Source of the DNA: Molossus alvarezi | Taxonomy: Eukaryota; Chordata; Mammalia; Chiroptera; Molossidae | DNA length: 64,000 nt | Reading direction: 5' to 3' | NCBI GenBank assembly: GCA_037176705.1 | Contig: CM073890.1 | Span: 101,980,591-102,044,590 of the forward strand | Part shown: positions 34,536 through 46,600 of the stretch, in pieces | Numbering within the stretch: position 1 is the stretch's first letter | Layout of the letters: every line of letters starts with the position of its first letter | Notes under the pieces: model-generated | Told to the model about the DNA's origin: nothing | Databases searched by the model: none | The model's input: the letters and a program-made list of their open reading frames with translations, nothing else | Program-made: the position numbers and the translations under genes

Positions 34536-37286
34536 GAAACTAATATTTTATACCATCCTTTATCCTTCGTCATTCCTTTGATAAATAGGACTTACTATGG
34601 CAGTTTTTCTGTTCTTATCCTAATATTGCACTTAAACTGTGCCAATGGTGGTTATATTTACTACTTATTATATATGATTCACACAAATTGGAACTGATAC
34701 CAGTATGGAATTGGAACGGGAACAGAAAATTAACAAACACAGTAAGGAAATTCTGTACTCTAAGACTGGCGCGTCCCTTTAAAGAGGCTTCATTTTCTTG
34801 CCCCTGAATTTAGTAACAGGTTGTATTTTCTGATCAGACATTGTGTGAGGTGAGTATGAGGGTGATTATGGTGACTGGGTCACATTTCGCAAGTATCTGT
34901 ATAACTGACACCACGAGTGTCAGAATCGTGAAAGCAGGACAACATATTTGTACTGGAGCTCCCTTCATCCATGCTTCTTTACCATTAAGTGATTTTTATC
35001 ATAGCCCGTTACCAAGGCAGCCTTGGTTTATGCCATGTTGCTATAGATCCAAAGTAAACAATGAAGGGCAAGGAATTCAGAAGCTTCTTTGTGACCTATA
35101 TAGACTTTCACATCAGGATTATTCAAATTGTTTTTCCAAAATTTGAATTAAAAAATGGATATGATTTGTCAATTATGCAGGAAGTATTAGACTAGAGAAG
35201 GGCATATTAGTGCTTTGCATACAAAAGCTACTGGAGATATTATGAAGAAGAAGAAAGAGAAACTGAGAAAATTGAAGGAATATAACACAACTTTAGAATG
35301 GAAATGAGTCATACAGGGCAAGAAAGAGTAAATGAACACAAATTCATGTTGTTGAGCTTGAATCCAGAACTAGCTATGGAGCTAATCTTCATGAGCTCTG
35401 ACTCTGTGAATTATGTCTTCAAGTCCCCATGAGAACTACCTCTTTGTATTTATACCATCTGTAGTCTTGTAACACTCATCTCTGTCACCGCTGACTTCAA
35501 CTCTTTGCAATCAAAAAAGCTTGAGTACACTATAACAAATGGGTTTGCAAAGAAGTGTATGATCAATAAGAGGCAGGTGAACTTCTTCAAGATAATGCCC
35601 TTGAAATGAGTCTTCAAAAGTGAATGTGTTCAACGGCAGAGGACGATACCCAAGGAAAAATTAGCATTAATAAAATTATGAAGAATTCAGTTTTAGACAT
35701 CTACAACTCTTTTTAGAATAGCTAAGATGGGAAGTTCTAGATGGGACATAGTAGAAGAGAGGTTGAAGGTAGAAGCAGAAGCCTTATGACAGAGGCATAT
35801 ATAGATTCCATTTTACAAAGCCGATATTTGATACTGAAGGTAGCAAAAAGCTACATAAGATTTTATGCAGAATGTGGCATAGCTGGATTTTCATTTTAGA
35901 GAGAACTTTCCAAGGAGAGGATCAAAAACAGGGAGTCAGTGTATAGAACTGGTAACTCAGGTAATACAAAACTGGTATTCAGAGCAGACACAAGAAATAT
36001 TAAGACTTTATAATCAACTACAACTGATTACTGATTAGATACAAAAAATATAGATAATAGTCTGAAAAGACTTCAGAAGCAATGATTTTTCTATTAATGC
36101 AGAAAAATATTCATTTTGCAAGGGGTTGCATAAACAATAATAGACTCAGTTTTGCTCAAGTCACACCTGGTCACCTTGCACCTCTTATGTAGTTTCTCAA
36201 ACCAAAAGTCTTGGACACATCCCTGATTTTTCTTTCTTTGTTACAATCTAAAGAATAGAAGATATTATCTCAAGTCTAACCACTTTCTGTCATCTTCACC
36301 CATATATATTTGTCTTCAAAAATATTACTGACTTCAAACTGATAAATTCATGCATGTACCAATGTTCTATTCGTCACCATCAACTCAGTGTGGTTGGAGC
36401 TTGTTGAGTGAGGGACCTCGTGAAAATTGATAACCAGATAGTCAGAATTAAGATTGACCTCAGTTTACAGGCTGCAGTTAATCATTTGAAATTTATTTTA
36501 CATTTGAAAAGAAGATATTGTGAGGTCCTTCAGCCAAATGGGGTATCTGGTGAGGTTTATGAACAAACACTGCCGTCTGGAGAACTGGTGACAAGGACAA
36601 AGCTAGAGAGTCCATTCCTGTAATGCAAACCTGGTTGAATTTCTTTTTCCTTTGCCAAATCAAACATGCTCCCAGACTCAAGGCGTTAATCTTATTGTTT
36701 CATTTACCCTGATGGTCTTTGCCCAGATTTTCATATAGCTTATCCATACGATTAAAGACTTTCCACCACCTCAAAGAGTCCTTCCTTCAATATCTTAACC
36801 AAGTGGCTTTGCCTCTTATTGTTCATTGACCAATAATTCTGTTTGATTGCTCAGAGCTCATCGTACTCTCTGAAGTTATATTATTTAATTATCGGTTTGT
36901 CTGCATTGAAATGTAAGGCCCATGAAGACAAGAAATATATTTTTCTTGTTGATACTGTGTTTTCCATGTCTACCGTAGCAATTAGAGTGAAATATATATG
37001 CAATGCACATTTATGACTAGATTGACAAATGAAAGAAAAATAAAATATAATTTAAAAATTGTGAAATATTTGCTGAGAGATGACAACTGAATGAAACTAT
37101 CCTAGAGTAAAGAATTGTATTAATCTTGAAGATGAGAAGAATTTTGACATGCTCTAGAAATTTATGGTTTAATAGTAAATAATATTATTTTTTAAAAGAT
37201 TTCAGGAAGTAATAAAAAAACAACATTAACAAAGAAGAGAAATTGAAATAAAATATATTTCTATTGTGTACCAAGAACTATGATAA
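34536..37286. other. Unassigned DNA, possible L2 relic
   Basis: No gene seen. Around 36890-37000, GAAATGTAAGGCCCATGAAG and GTGTTTTCCATGTCTACCG resemble the 3' end of an ancient L2-type repeat. The 101-codon frame at 34841-35146 shows no recognisable domain. Confidence 0.45.
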
Positions 37287-37300
37287 GTACTTATATATTT

Positions 37301-37489
37301 ATTTATTTATTTATTTTTAGAGAGAGAGGAAGGGAGAAAGAGATAGAAACATTGATGTGAGAGAGAAACATCGATTGGCTGTCTCCTGCACGCTCCCTAC
37401 TGGGGATCAAGCCTGCAACCCAGGTATGTGCCCTGACTGGGAATCGAACCTGGACCTCTGTTTAGGGACAATGCTCAGTCAACCTGGCG
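37301..37489 (-). repeat. VES SINE
   Basis: A (TTTA)n tail, the GA-rich complement of the CT block, ATCGATTGGCTGTCTCCTGC and GAATCGAACC (box B reversed), ending AACCTGGCGG at the eroded head. Target duplication is GTACTTATATATTT (37287-37300) against GTACTTACATATTT (37490-37503), 13 of 14 alike. Confidence 0.9.
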
Positions 37490-37503
37490 GTACTTACATA
37501 TTT

Positions 37504-38368
37504 CAACTCATAAAGCCTCCAAGTGCCATGTCATATTTTCTTTGTATTAATTGAGTTATTTCCATAAAATATATCATTTAAAGGTGAAGAGTTAAATTTG
37601 TTAAATTCTATGTATTTACAGAACAGTGGAGAAAAAAATCACATGTAAAACACAAGATTCATAAAACTCAATATTGACAAATATTTGCATCTCTTTTGCT
37701 ATAACAAATATGAAAGTGATTTGCATTTGGAAAAATTTTTAATATATTAGTCACTAAACTATGAAGTAACATATCATTGTTTTCTATTTGCCTGCCTTGC
37801 ATAAACCTAGATTTGACTAACAATAAAAATGTCCACTGTTAAAAACCTGCAGAAACATTGTTCATGCTAAATTATAACCAGATACTCATGCTTACACTGC
37901 CGGATTATCAATAAAACAATTCAAAGTTTATAGCACAGTGGTATGCTGTACCTAGTGTTGTTATTGTGACATATTTTGCTACCTGGTGTTGTATCATACT
38001 GTAAGTCAGACGTTAACTTATGTAACTACCATTCTTTACCTGGAAAAGATAGTATTCTCATTTCCTCCAAAAGCTGTGCTATGCATATTTCAGACAACAA
38101 AATATATCCATTTCCAAAGTAGTAATTTCAGTTATTTATTGGGATTCTTCATTACATACTAGTAAACATGTTTTAAATTAACTTGTAAAAATAAACAAAT
38201 ACATGAATACAATGAACAAAGAGCTGCGAATGAATGAGATTCTGGGATATGTGGATGCCATTCTAATAAGGCACTAAATGTACAGAAGAGGTCCAAAGTC
38301 TTCTCCATCTATTTATCTTCGACTTTAGAGGAAAAGGTTTGCAAAATCATAAGCATGGGAAACCAAAC
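37504..38368. other. Unassigned AT-rich DNA
   Basis: No gene or confident repeat seen. Confidence 0.5.
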
Positions 38369-38371
38369 TTT

Positions 38372-38628
38372 AAATTTTTTTTTTTTTTTATCCTCACCCA
38401 AGGACATTTTTCCATTTTTTGTTCAGATAGAGTGGGAGGGAGAGAGAGGAAGAGAGAGAGAGAGGGAAACATCGACGTGAAAGGGACACATCGAGTGGCT
38501 GCCACCCACATGACCAACCAGGGCCAGGGACAAACTGCAACCGAGGTACATGCCCTTACCGGGAACCGAACCCGGTCTCTCTGGACCGCAGACCAACGCT
38601 CCAATCGCTGAGCCAAACTGGCCAGGGC
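38372..38628 (-). repeat. VES SINE, near full length
   Basis: A complete minus-strand copy: T tract, ATCCTCACCCAAGGACATTT (the VES 3' motif), GAGAGA block, CATCGAGTGGCTGCCACCCA, GGGAACCGAACCCGG (box B reversed) and GAGCCAAACTGGCCAGGGC (5' end). It is less diverged than most copies here. Similar TTTAAATTTTT / TTAAAATTTTT words flank it. Confidence 0.95.
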
Positions 38629-38639
38629 TTAAAATTTTT

Positions 38640-39336
38640 ACTTAGAGACAAATCATTAGGCAAAAAAAAGTGGTATAATAAGGAATTGTGGAACTAAAAG
38701 TGATTTTTTTTTTAAGCAAAATTCAATATTATCATTCCTTTATGTGAAAGTTGAAGATCTGCACACATCACCACCTCCACACAAATACACATACAATCTA
38801 TATCTTAAATATATTAACAGATTATAGAAAGTATAATGTATACCTGGGTAAAGACAGAGAGTTCAAATTATATGAGTTCTTCATATAAATATATATCCCC
38901 ATATGACCGTTTTTAAAATAAACCCTCTGGAGGAATGACAGTGGTGGTGGTGGGGGTGTACAGAGAGAAGATGTGATTCTGAACTACCAACTCATTAAAT
39001 TAAAGCAGGAGTGATTTTATTCATTTTAACCTTTGGTCATTAAGAATTCCCCTTGAAGCAGGAGTTTCCCAGTTAAATAAGACTGAGAAAACCTGAAGGA
39101 AGTTATCTGTGGAATTCAACACCAGCATTGTAAAAATTGGGGGAAAGCCAGTGTGAGCTGTACACAAATGACACAGTTAATCTCATCATCGATGTTGCAT
39201 CCTTCTTTGGTAAGATAAGAAAAAGCGTTGAGGAAGAATGTTAATATATTTTAAATGAGACACTAAGTTTTCATGAGAAATTATATTTTTTAGGGAGGGT
39301 CCCAGGAAATTAAAATTAATGATATCTAATTCATTA
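38640..39336. other. Unassigned AT-rich DNA
   Basis: No gene or confident repeat. A GGTGGTGGTGG motif lies near 38942-38954. Confidence 0.5.
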
Positions 39337-39352
39337 ATATATTTAGTTTTTA

Positions 39353-39613
39353 TTTTTATTTACTTATTTTTTTTTTTTTAATCCTCACCCAAAGATATTT
39401 TTACATTCATCTTCAGACAGAGTAAGAAGGAGAGAGAGAGAGAGATAAAAACATTGATGTGAGAGAGACACATCAATTGGTTGCCACCTGCCAGACCCCA
39501 ACAGGGGCTGGGGACAAACTGCAATTGACGTATGTGCCCTTGGCTGTAATCGAACCCAGGACTCATTGGTCCGCAGGCCGATGCTCTAACCGCTGAGCCA
39601 AACTGGCCAGGGC
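39353..39613 (-). repeat. VES SINE, near full length
   Basis: A complete minus-strand copy from a T tract through ATCCTCACCCAAAGATATTT to GAGCCAAACTGGCCAGGGC. Target duplication is ATATATTTAGTTTTTA (39337-39352) against ATACATTTAGTTTTTA (39614-39629), 15 of 16 alike. Confidence 0.96.
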
Positions 39614-39771
39614 ATACATTTAGTTTTTAAAGAAATATTCAGTTTCTGTATTAACACTTTCATTTTAATAATAAAATGGGAATTCATAAAGTGAAATAAG
39701 ATATTAACGTTACATCTTAAATTAATTGTTGGAGAGAAGATTTCAAAGTAGTTTAAAATATTCCACTCCCT

Positions 39772-41489
39772 GGAAGATGGCAGTGGGCAGGTCCGAAGGG
39801 AGGGTGAGTGTTAGAGAGTGAGCGAGTGAGAGTGTAAGTGGACATGAAGGTGGACGACCAAACCCAAGCAGTGCAGAGTCGTGGAGCAGAAGGTTCCTGT
39901 GCTGGGGACAGAGCATCTGGCTACCGCGGTATGTGGCCCTTCAGGGCACGAGGAGGTCCCACCATTTCGAAAGATCCTGGGTCTTCCCTGAGAGGAGGCA
40001 GTGGGAGTGGCCAGGACCCAGCAACCTGAGCCCACCAGTGCACCTGGCACCATCGGACCAGTGCACACTCTGTGCCAACACAGACTGGGGCACAGTAGTG
40101 GAGCTCCCAAGGCTTAGGTCTTGGAAGCCACAGACAGCCCAGAGCCCAGCACCATGCCCCATAGTAGCAGCCCGATCAGAGTGGAGATATACCCCCAGAA
40201 ACAGCCTGGGGAGCAACATCCAACCCCAGGCAACAAAAGCACAGACCAGCGGCTGAGACCCATCACCAAAAACTACAGCCAAAGCTGAGCAGGAGTTGAG
40301 CCCACAGGGCAGCAGCACTCCCCAGCCACCAGCGGCGGGACCTAGGGCTCCACAGAGGCCTGTGTGGTTCAGTAGCCCACAAAAGCAGAGGGAAAATGGA
40401 GCCCAAGAAAGACTGGTGCTATGCAGCTGCCCGCCCCCAGGACCTGCAGGGTGTGGGGGCACCAGAGAGGCCTGTGTGACTCAGCAGGGAATGTGCTATC
40501 TAGTTACTCACCGGACCTGTGGGGTGCTGAAGCTCCAGAAAGGCCTGTTTGACCCAGCAGCCCATAATAGGCATAGAGCCAGGTTCCCAAAGGGACTGTG
40601 CCATACAGTTACCCATGGGACCTGCAGGGTGCAGGAGCACTAGAAAGGCCTGTGCGACCCAGCTGTTCACAAGATAGGGGTAGAGGATGTGAAAATGGAG
40701 GTGGAGTGAATAGAAGCTACACAGATGATCTCCCAGGATAAAACGGGAATTACAACTAAAATAAAGACAAATCCTTGGAACAAAGCAACAGAAAAGCAGC
40801 AGGACAGGATGCTATAACCAGGGACACATGTAGGATCTGCGGAGGTGCGAGAGGGTGGCGGGCTGGGAGCCCATGGACAGCAGCAGTCTTAGCTGTGAGC
40901 AGCACCCTTAGGGAATAAAGGCCAAACCTGCTCCACAGCACAGAGAGCCTGAACAGAGCACTAAAATAGCCACAGCCACTCACCTGGAGGCTCCAGCAGA
41001 GAGACGGCAAACGGGGCTGAAATTCTGTGGGGACACCCAAGATTTGGAGAACACTCAGAGTTTTGGCTGAGTTGCGGCCTCAAAAGACAGTGGCCAGTGT
41101 GCTTCTTCTCTGAGCTGTGGGGAAAAGCAGCAGCCCCCCCCAACCCCATGGAGATTCAGCCTTTCCCACGTAAGGCAATGAAATGCAAATTGAGGCTCAT
41201 TAACAACCAGCATCTATCCCACCCTCTGGAAATCCTCTTATGCAGAACACCAGGGCTATATTCCAAGGCATTGAGTAACCGAGACTACTAGCCACCAGGG
41301 AAAAAGCTAGAGGATAACTGAACCTTTCCTGCGCTTGCAAATCTACCCAGGAAAGTAAGACTTGACAGTGATGTTTAATGTGGGCCCTCCCAGGCTCATC
41401 CAAACCCAGTAGAGGGAGCCACAAACAGCAGAACACTAACACCCACAGGAAAAATTTGGCAGGCTCCAAAACCCACTGAAATAGCCAAA
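39772..41489 (+). promoter_or_regulatory. L1 5'UTR (internal promoter region) with monomer-like repeats
   Basis: GC-rich compared with the surroundings and about 1.7 kb long. L1 5'UTRs carry an internal RNA polymerase II promoter. Four related units begin GACCT(G/A) at 40339, 40441, 40514 and 40619, each followed by a block like CCAGAGAGGCCTGTGTGACT..CAGCAG. Spacing is 102, 73 and 105 bases, so one unit has a deletion of about 30 bases. This recalls the tandem monomers of rodent L1 promoters. Whether it is active cannot be judged. The 173-codon antisense frame at 39941-40462 lies inside. Confidence 0.8.
40339..40700 (+). repeat. Four ~103-bp monomer-like units in the L1 5'UTR
   Basis: Unit starts 40339, 40441, 40514 and 40619. 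The shared core is GACCTGYRGGGTG, then CACCAGA/CTCCAGA, then AGGCCTGTGTGACYCAGC. The third unit begins only 73 bases after the second. The last half-unit runs into the ATGGAGGTGGAGTGAATAG segment. Confidence 0.8.
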
Positions 41490-42482
41490 ATGGTGAAACA
41501 AAAAAAAAAATCCCAAATGAAAGAACAAGAGAACTCTATTGAAGATGAAATAAATGAAATGCAGTTAAGCAAATTATGAGAGGTAAAGTTCTGAGCTATG
41601 ATTTTGAGGAAGCTCAACAGCATGAGTAAGGACATCAGCACCATGAATAAAGATATAGAAACATTAAAAACCAACCAAGTGGAAATGAAGAATGACATGG
41701 CAGAAACAAAGAACACAGTAGGCCCTAGCCGAATTGGCTCAGTACTTGGAGCATTGACCTGTGGACCAGAGAATCCCTGGTTCAATTCCCGCTAGGGGAA
41801 TGTACCAAAAAAAAAAAAAAAAGAACACATCGAAAGGACTAACCAGCATAGTAGAGGAAGCTGAGGACCGGATCACTGAATTAGAAGACAGAGTAGAAAA
41901 AAATCAACCAATCAGAAAACCAAAAGGAAAAAACAATTAAAAAGCAGGAATATAGCTCAAGAGAACTGTGGGACAACTGGAAACATACTAACAGTCACAT
42001 GATAGGCATCCCCAAAGAGGAAGAAAATGGGCAAGGGTTAGAGAATATATTTGAAGAAATACTGACAGAAAACTTTCCTAACTTGGTGAAGGAAGAAGGC
42101 ATTCAAGTTCAAGAAGCACACAGAGCCCCAAGTAAGAAGAACCCAAACACGCCACACCAAGACACATAGTAATTAAAATACCAAAAATTAAAGACAAAGA
42201 GAGAATCCTAAAAGAAGCAAGAGATAAGCAACAGCTTACCTACAAAGGAAACCCCATTAGGCTCTCAGCTGACTTCTCAACAGAAACAATACAGGTCAGA
42301 AGGGGGTGGCATGAAGTAATCAAGGTCATGAAAAACAAAGATCTGAATCCAAGACTACTCTATCCAGCAAGGCTATCATTCAAAATGGAAGGTCAAATAA
42401 AGAGTTTTCCAGACAAAAAAGGCTAAGGGAATATATGAACACCAAAGCAGCACTGCAAAATATGCTAAAAGGACAGCTTTAA
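41490..42482 (+). pseudogene. L1 ORF1 pseudogene, disrupted by a VES insertion
   Basis: The start ATG at 41490 and the stop at 42480-42482 fit the family layout. Encoded parts, in order, are a Lys/Glu-rich N-terminus, coiled coil (MRKLNSMSKDISTMNKDIET-like, 41598-41700), the RRM region (ENFPNLVKEEGIQVQEAHRA near 42069-42130) and the C-terminal domain (PIRLSADFSTETIQVRRGW near 42255-42310; PRLLYPARLSF near 42350-42385). Breaks include an early stop near 41577, an A-run frame change near 41502, the 102-bp VES at 41718-41819, and several later stops. The normal product binds L1 RNA in the ribonucleoprotein particle. Confidence 0.9.
41718..41819 (+). repeat. Short VES SINE (tRNA-like head plus A tail only) inside L1 ORF1
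   Basis: After GTA it reads GGCCCTAGCCGAATTGGCTC, a box-B-like GGTTCAATTCC, and CTAGGGGAATGTACC followed directly by an A run. The middle and CT-rich parts of VES are absent. A perfect 10-nt target duplication, AAAGAACACA, flanks it (41708-41717 and 41820-41829). It landed after the L1 was in place. Confidence 0.93.
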
Positions 42483-42527
42483 TTAGTAGAAGAAATAGGA
42501 AGAAAAATATAACCACACTAAACAGAA

Positions 42528-45500
42528 ATGGCAATAAGTAAGTACATATCAATAATCACTTTAAATGTAAATGGGTTGAATGCTGACTGGATAAGAAAGC
42601 ATGACTCATCTATATGTTGTTTACAAGAGACCCACCTCACAACAAAAGACTCATATAGGTTGAAAGTGAAGGGATGGGAAAAAATCGTTCAAGCAAACGG
42701 TAAGCAAAAAAAAACGCTGGGGGAGCAATACTCATATCTGATTAAGTAAATTTCAAAATGAAGGCCATAACTAGAGACAAAGAAGGCCACTACATAATAT
42801 TGAAAGGATCTATCCAACAGGAAGATATAATTTTGGTAACATTGCCAGATTACATATATGCACCCAATATAGGAGCACCAACATATATTAAAAATCTTAT
42901 GGAGGACTTCAAAGGAGAAATCAACAGCAATACAATCATAGCAGGAGACTTCAACACCCACTGACATCACTGGATGTCATGTCTAGAGGATAGATCCTCT
43001 AGACAAAAAATTAACAAGGAAACAGACTCTAAATGAAGCACTAGATCAAATGGATTTCATAGATATCTATAGAGAATTGCACCCCAAAACTGAATTCACA
43101 TTCTTCTCAAGTGCACATGGGACATTCTCAAAGATAGACGACATGTTAGGACAGAAACTAAGTCTCTACCAGTTCAAAAAGATTGAAATCATATAAAGCA
43201 TCATCTCAGTTCACAATGGCCTGAAACTAGAAATCAATAGCAATAAGAACATGCAAAGGTATTTAAAAACATGGAGGCTAAATAGCATGTTATTGAACAA
43301 TGAATGGGTTACCATGGAGATCACAGAAGAAATTCAAAACTTCCTGAAAACCAATGAAAATGAACACACAACAACACAAAATCTATGGAATGCAGAAAAG
43401 GAGTTCTGAGAAGGAAGTTCATAGCACCACAGGCCTACCTCAAGAAACAAGAAAAATGTCAATGGACTATCTATCTTCACAACTTAAAGAACTAGAAATC
43501 AAATGAAAAGAAAATCCCAGAGCAAGTACAAGGAAGAAAATAGTAAAGATCAGAGCAGAAATAAATGACATAGTGACAAAAAAACAAAAACAAAAAACAA
43601 TTCAAAGGATCAATGAAACAAAGAGCTGGTTTTTTAAATAGATTAACAAGATTGATGGACCCTTAGCTAGACTCACCAAGAAACAAAGAGAGAGAACCAA
43701 AATACACAAAATCAGAAATGAAAGAGGAGAAATAATAACTGACACCACAGAAATACAAAAGATTGTAAACAAATATTATGAACAATTATATGGCAACAAA
43801 TTCGACAATCTAAGCAAAATGGAAAAATTTCTAGAAACACATAGTCCCCCAAAACTGGACTGGGAAGAGATAGAAAACTTGAACAGACCAATAACAACAA
43901 AAGAAATTGAAGATGTAATCAAGACTCCCAGCAAACAAAAGCCCAGGCCCAGATGGCTTCACAGGGGAGTTTTACTGAACATTCAAAGAAGAACTAATAC
44001 CCATTCTCCTCAAACTATTTCAAAAAATTCAAGAAGAAGGAAGACTTCCAAACTTATTTTATGGGGCCAGCAAAATTCTAATTCCAAAACGAGAAAAAGA
44101 CACTACAAAGAAAGAAAACTACAGGCCAATATCCCTGATGAACTTAGATGCCCAAATCCTGAACAAAATACTAGCAAATCGAATCCAGCAATACATTAAA
44201 AAAATTATTCACCATGACCAAGTGGGATTCATCCCAGGGATGCAAGGCTGGTACAATATTCGCAAATCAATAAATGTGATACTCCACATAAATAAAATGA
44301 AAGATAAAAATCATGATCATATCAATAGACACTGAAAAAGCATTTGACAAAATCCAGCACCCATTTCTGATAAAAATGCTTAGCAATGTGGGAATAGAGG
44401 GATCATATCTCAACATAATAAAGGCCATATATTAAAAACCTACAGCCAACATCATACTCAATGGTCAAAACCTAAAACATTTCCCTTAAGAACAGGAACA
44501 AGACAAGGATGCTCACTTTTGCCACTCTTATTTAACACAATACTAGAAGTTTTAGCCACAGCAATCAGAAAGGAAGAAAAAAATAAAAGGGATCCAAAAG
44601 GGAAAGGAGGAAGTGAAACTGTCATTATTCACAGATGACGTGATACTACACAGAGAACAACACAAAGACTCCATCAAAAATTTACAAGACTTAATAAATG
44701 AATTTGGCAGAGTAGCAGGGTACAAAATTAATGTCAAGAAATTGATGGCGTTCTTATACAGCAATGATGAACTCACAGATAAAGAAACTAAAAAAATCCC
44801 ATTTACCATCATGGCAAAAAAATTAAGATACCTAGGAATAAACTTAACCAAAGACATAAAGAAACTATTTGCAGAAAACTACAGGTCATTGAAAAAAGAA
44901 ATAGAGGAAGATATAAAAAAGTGAAAGAACATACCATGTTCATGGATTGGAAGAATTAACATCATTAAAATGTCCATACTACCCAAAGAAATCTATAGAT
45001 TCAATGCAATCCCCATCAAAATACCTATGACATACTTCACAGAACTAGAACAAATACTTCAAAAGTTCATATGAAACCAAAAAAGCCCTCAAATAGCCAC
45101 AGCAATCTTGAAAAAGAAGACAAAAGTTGGAGGGATCACAATACCAGATTTAAGGTTTTACTACAAAGCTACTGTAATCAAAACAGCCTGGTACTGGCAC
45201 AAGAAAAGGCAGATAGATCAATGGAACAGAATAGAGAACCCAAAAATGGACCCAAGGCAATATGCTCAGTTAATATTTGACGAAGGTGGCAAGAGTATAC
45301 AGTGGAGTAAAGACAGCCACGTTAATATATGATGTTGGGAAAATTGGACAGCTATATGCAAAAAAAATAAAACTAGACTATCAACTTATACCATACATGA
45401 GAATAAATTCAAAATGGATAAAAGCCTTAAATGTGACTCAGGAATCCATAAAAATCCTAGAAGAAAATGTAGGCAACAAAATTTCAGACATCATACGCAG

Positions 45501-46357
45501 CAGAATTTTCACTGATACATCACCTCAGGCAACAGAAACAAAGGAGAAAGTGAACACATGGGACTACATCAAACTCAAAAGCTTCTGCACAGCAAAAGAA
45601 ACAACCATCAAAATGGAAAGGCAACCCACTGTATGGGAGAGCATAATTGCCAATGATATATCAGATATGGGGTTAATTTCCATTATATATGGAGTGCTCA
45701 TACAACTCAACGAAAGGAAGACAAAGAACCTAATTTAAAAATGGGCAGAGGAACTAAATAGACACCTCTCCAAACAGGACATACAAATGGCCAAGAGACA
45801 TATAAAGAAATGCTCAACATCACTAATCATCAGAGAGATACAAATGAAAACAACAATGAGGTATCACCTTACACCTGTCAGAATGGCCGCCATCAACAAA
45901 TCATCAAACAACAAGTGTTGGCGAGGGTGTGGAGAAAAGGGGACTCTAGTACACTGCTGGTGGGAATGCAAACTGGTGCAGCCACTATGGAAAACAATAT
46001 GGTGTTACCTCAAAAAATTAAAAATTGAACTTCCATTTGACCCAGTGATCCCACTTCTAGGAATATACCCTAAGAAGCCTGAAACACCAATCAAGAAAGA
46101 ATACATGTACCTCCATGTTGGTAGCAGCACTATTTACAATAGCTAAGATCTGGAAACAGCCCAAATATTTATTAGTAGACAAATGGATAAAAGAGCAGTG
46201 GTACATACACACAATGGAGTACTATGCAGCTGTAAGAGAGAAAGATCTCTTATCCTTTGAGACCACATGGAGGGACCTGGAAAGTATTATCCTAAGTGAA
46301 ACAAGCCAAGCAGAGAAAGACAAGTATCATATGATCTCACTTATTTGTGGAATATAA
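42528..46357 (+). pseudogene. L1 ORF2 pseudogene (endonuclease-reverse transcriptase)
   Basis: The span equals about 1,276 codons, the usual L1 ORF2 size. The endonuclease starts MAISKYISIITLNVNGLN at 42528 and keeps the QETHL block; about nine codons between NVNGLN and QETHL are missing compared with other mammalian L1s. AGDFNTH lies at 42943-42963, followed by a frame break. The reverse transcriptase has [12 protein letters not shown] sequence near 44120-44145 and active-site F-T-D-D at 44628-44639. The C-terminal Cys motif C-x3-C-x7-H-x4-C is intact at 45916-45969. The frame ends CGI-stop. Stops and frameshifts split it into at least ten pieces, so no enzyme is made. Confidence 0.93.
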
Positions 46358-46600
46358 TGAACATAACAGTCTGAGGAATGGGGTAGTCCCAGAGAGGTGG
46401 AAGTTGGGTACTGACTGACAATCCCCAGAAGAGGGGGTGGTGGGGAGATAAACCACAGAACTTATATGCATGTATGCATGACTAATGGACATGGACAACA
46501 AAGCTGGGGACAGTGTGTGTGGGGGGGACGATCAGTGGGGGAAAAAGGAGCAACATCTATAACAAAAAAAAATAAATTAATTAAAAAATGAAATAAATTA
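46358..46600 (+). other. L1 3'UTR and A-rich tail
   Basis: Includes G-rich stretches (GAGGGGGTGGTGGGGAG near 46430-46447; TGTGGGGGGGACG near 46518-46530) and an end rich in A with TTAA interruptions (46561-46600). L1 3'UTRs of mammals commonly hold such G-rich, quadruplex-prone tracts. Confidence 0.85.

Larger units (their letters stand above)
39772..46600 (+). mobile_element. Near full-length L1 retrotransposon (inactive)
   Basis: About 6.8 kb: 5'UTR (39772-41489), ORF1 (41490-42482), a 45-base spacer, ORF2 (42528-46357), 3'UTR with a G-rich part (46430-46545) and an A-rich end. Likely decayed target duplication: AAAATATTCCACTCCCT (39755-39771) against AAAATGTCCAATTCCCT (46601-46617), 13 of 17 alike. 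Both frames have stops and frameshifts and ORF1 carries a VES insertion, so it is immobile. It is the best reference in this window for the deleted copy at 2922-7040. Confidence 0.95.

Noticed and set aside
38339..38616. Overlapping 90- and 89-codon frames on both strands
   Set aside because: Both are translations of a VES SINE; similar VES-derived frames occur at 24254, 39378, 50048, 57260, 58157 and 63716.
39941..40462. 173-codon frame on the minus strand as a protein-coding gene
   Set aside because: It lies wholly inside an L1 5'UTR in GC-rich sequence, has no recognised domain, and the host L1 is dead. Kept only as an ORF0-like curiosity.
45277..45738. 153-codon plus-strand frame as an independent gene
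   Set aside because: It is one in-frame piece of the broken L1 ORF2 C-terminal region.
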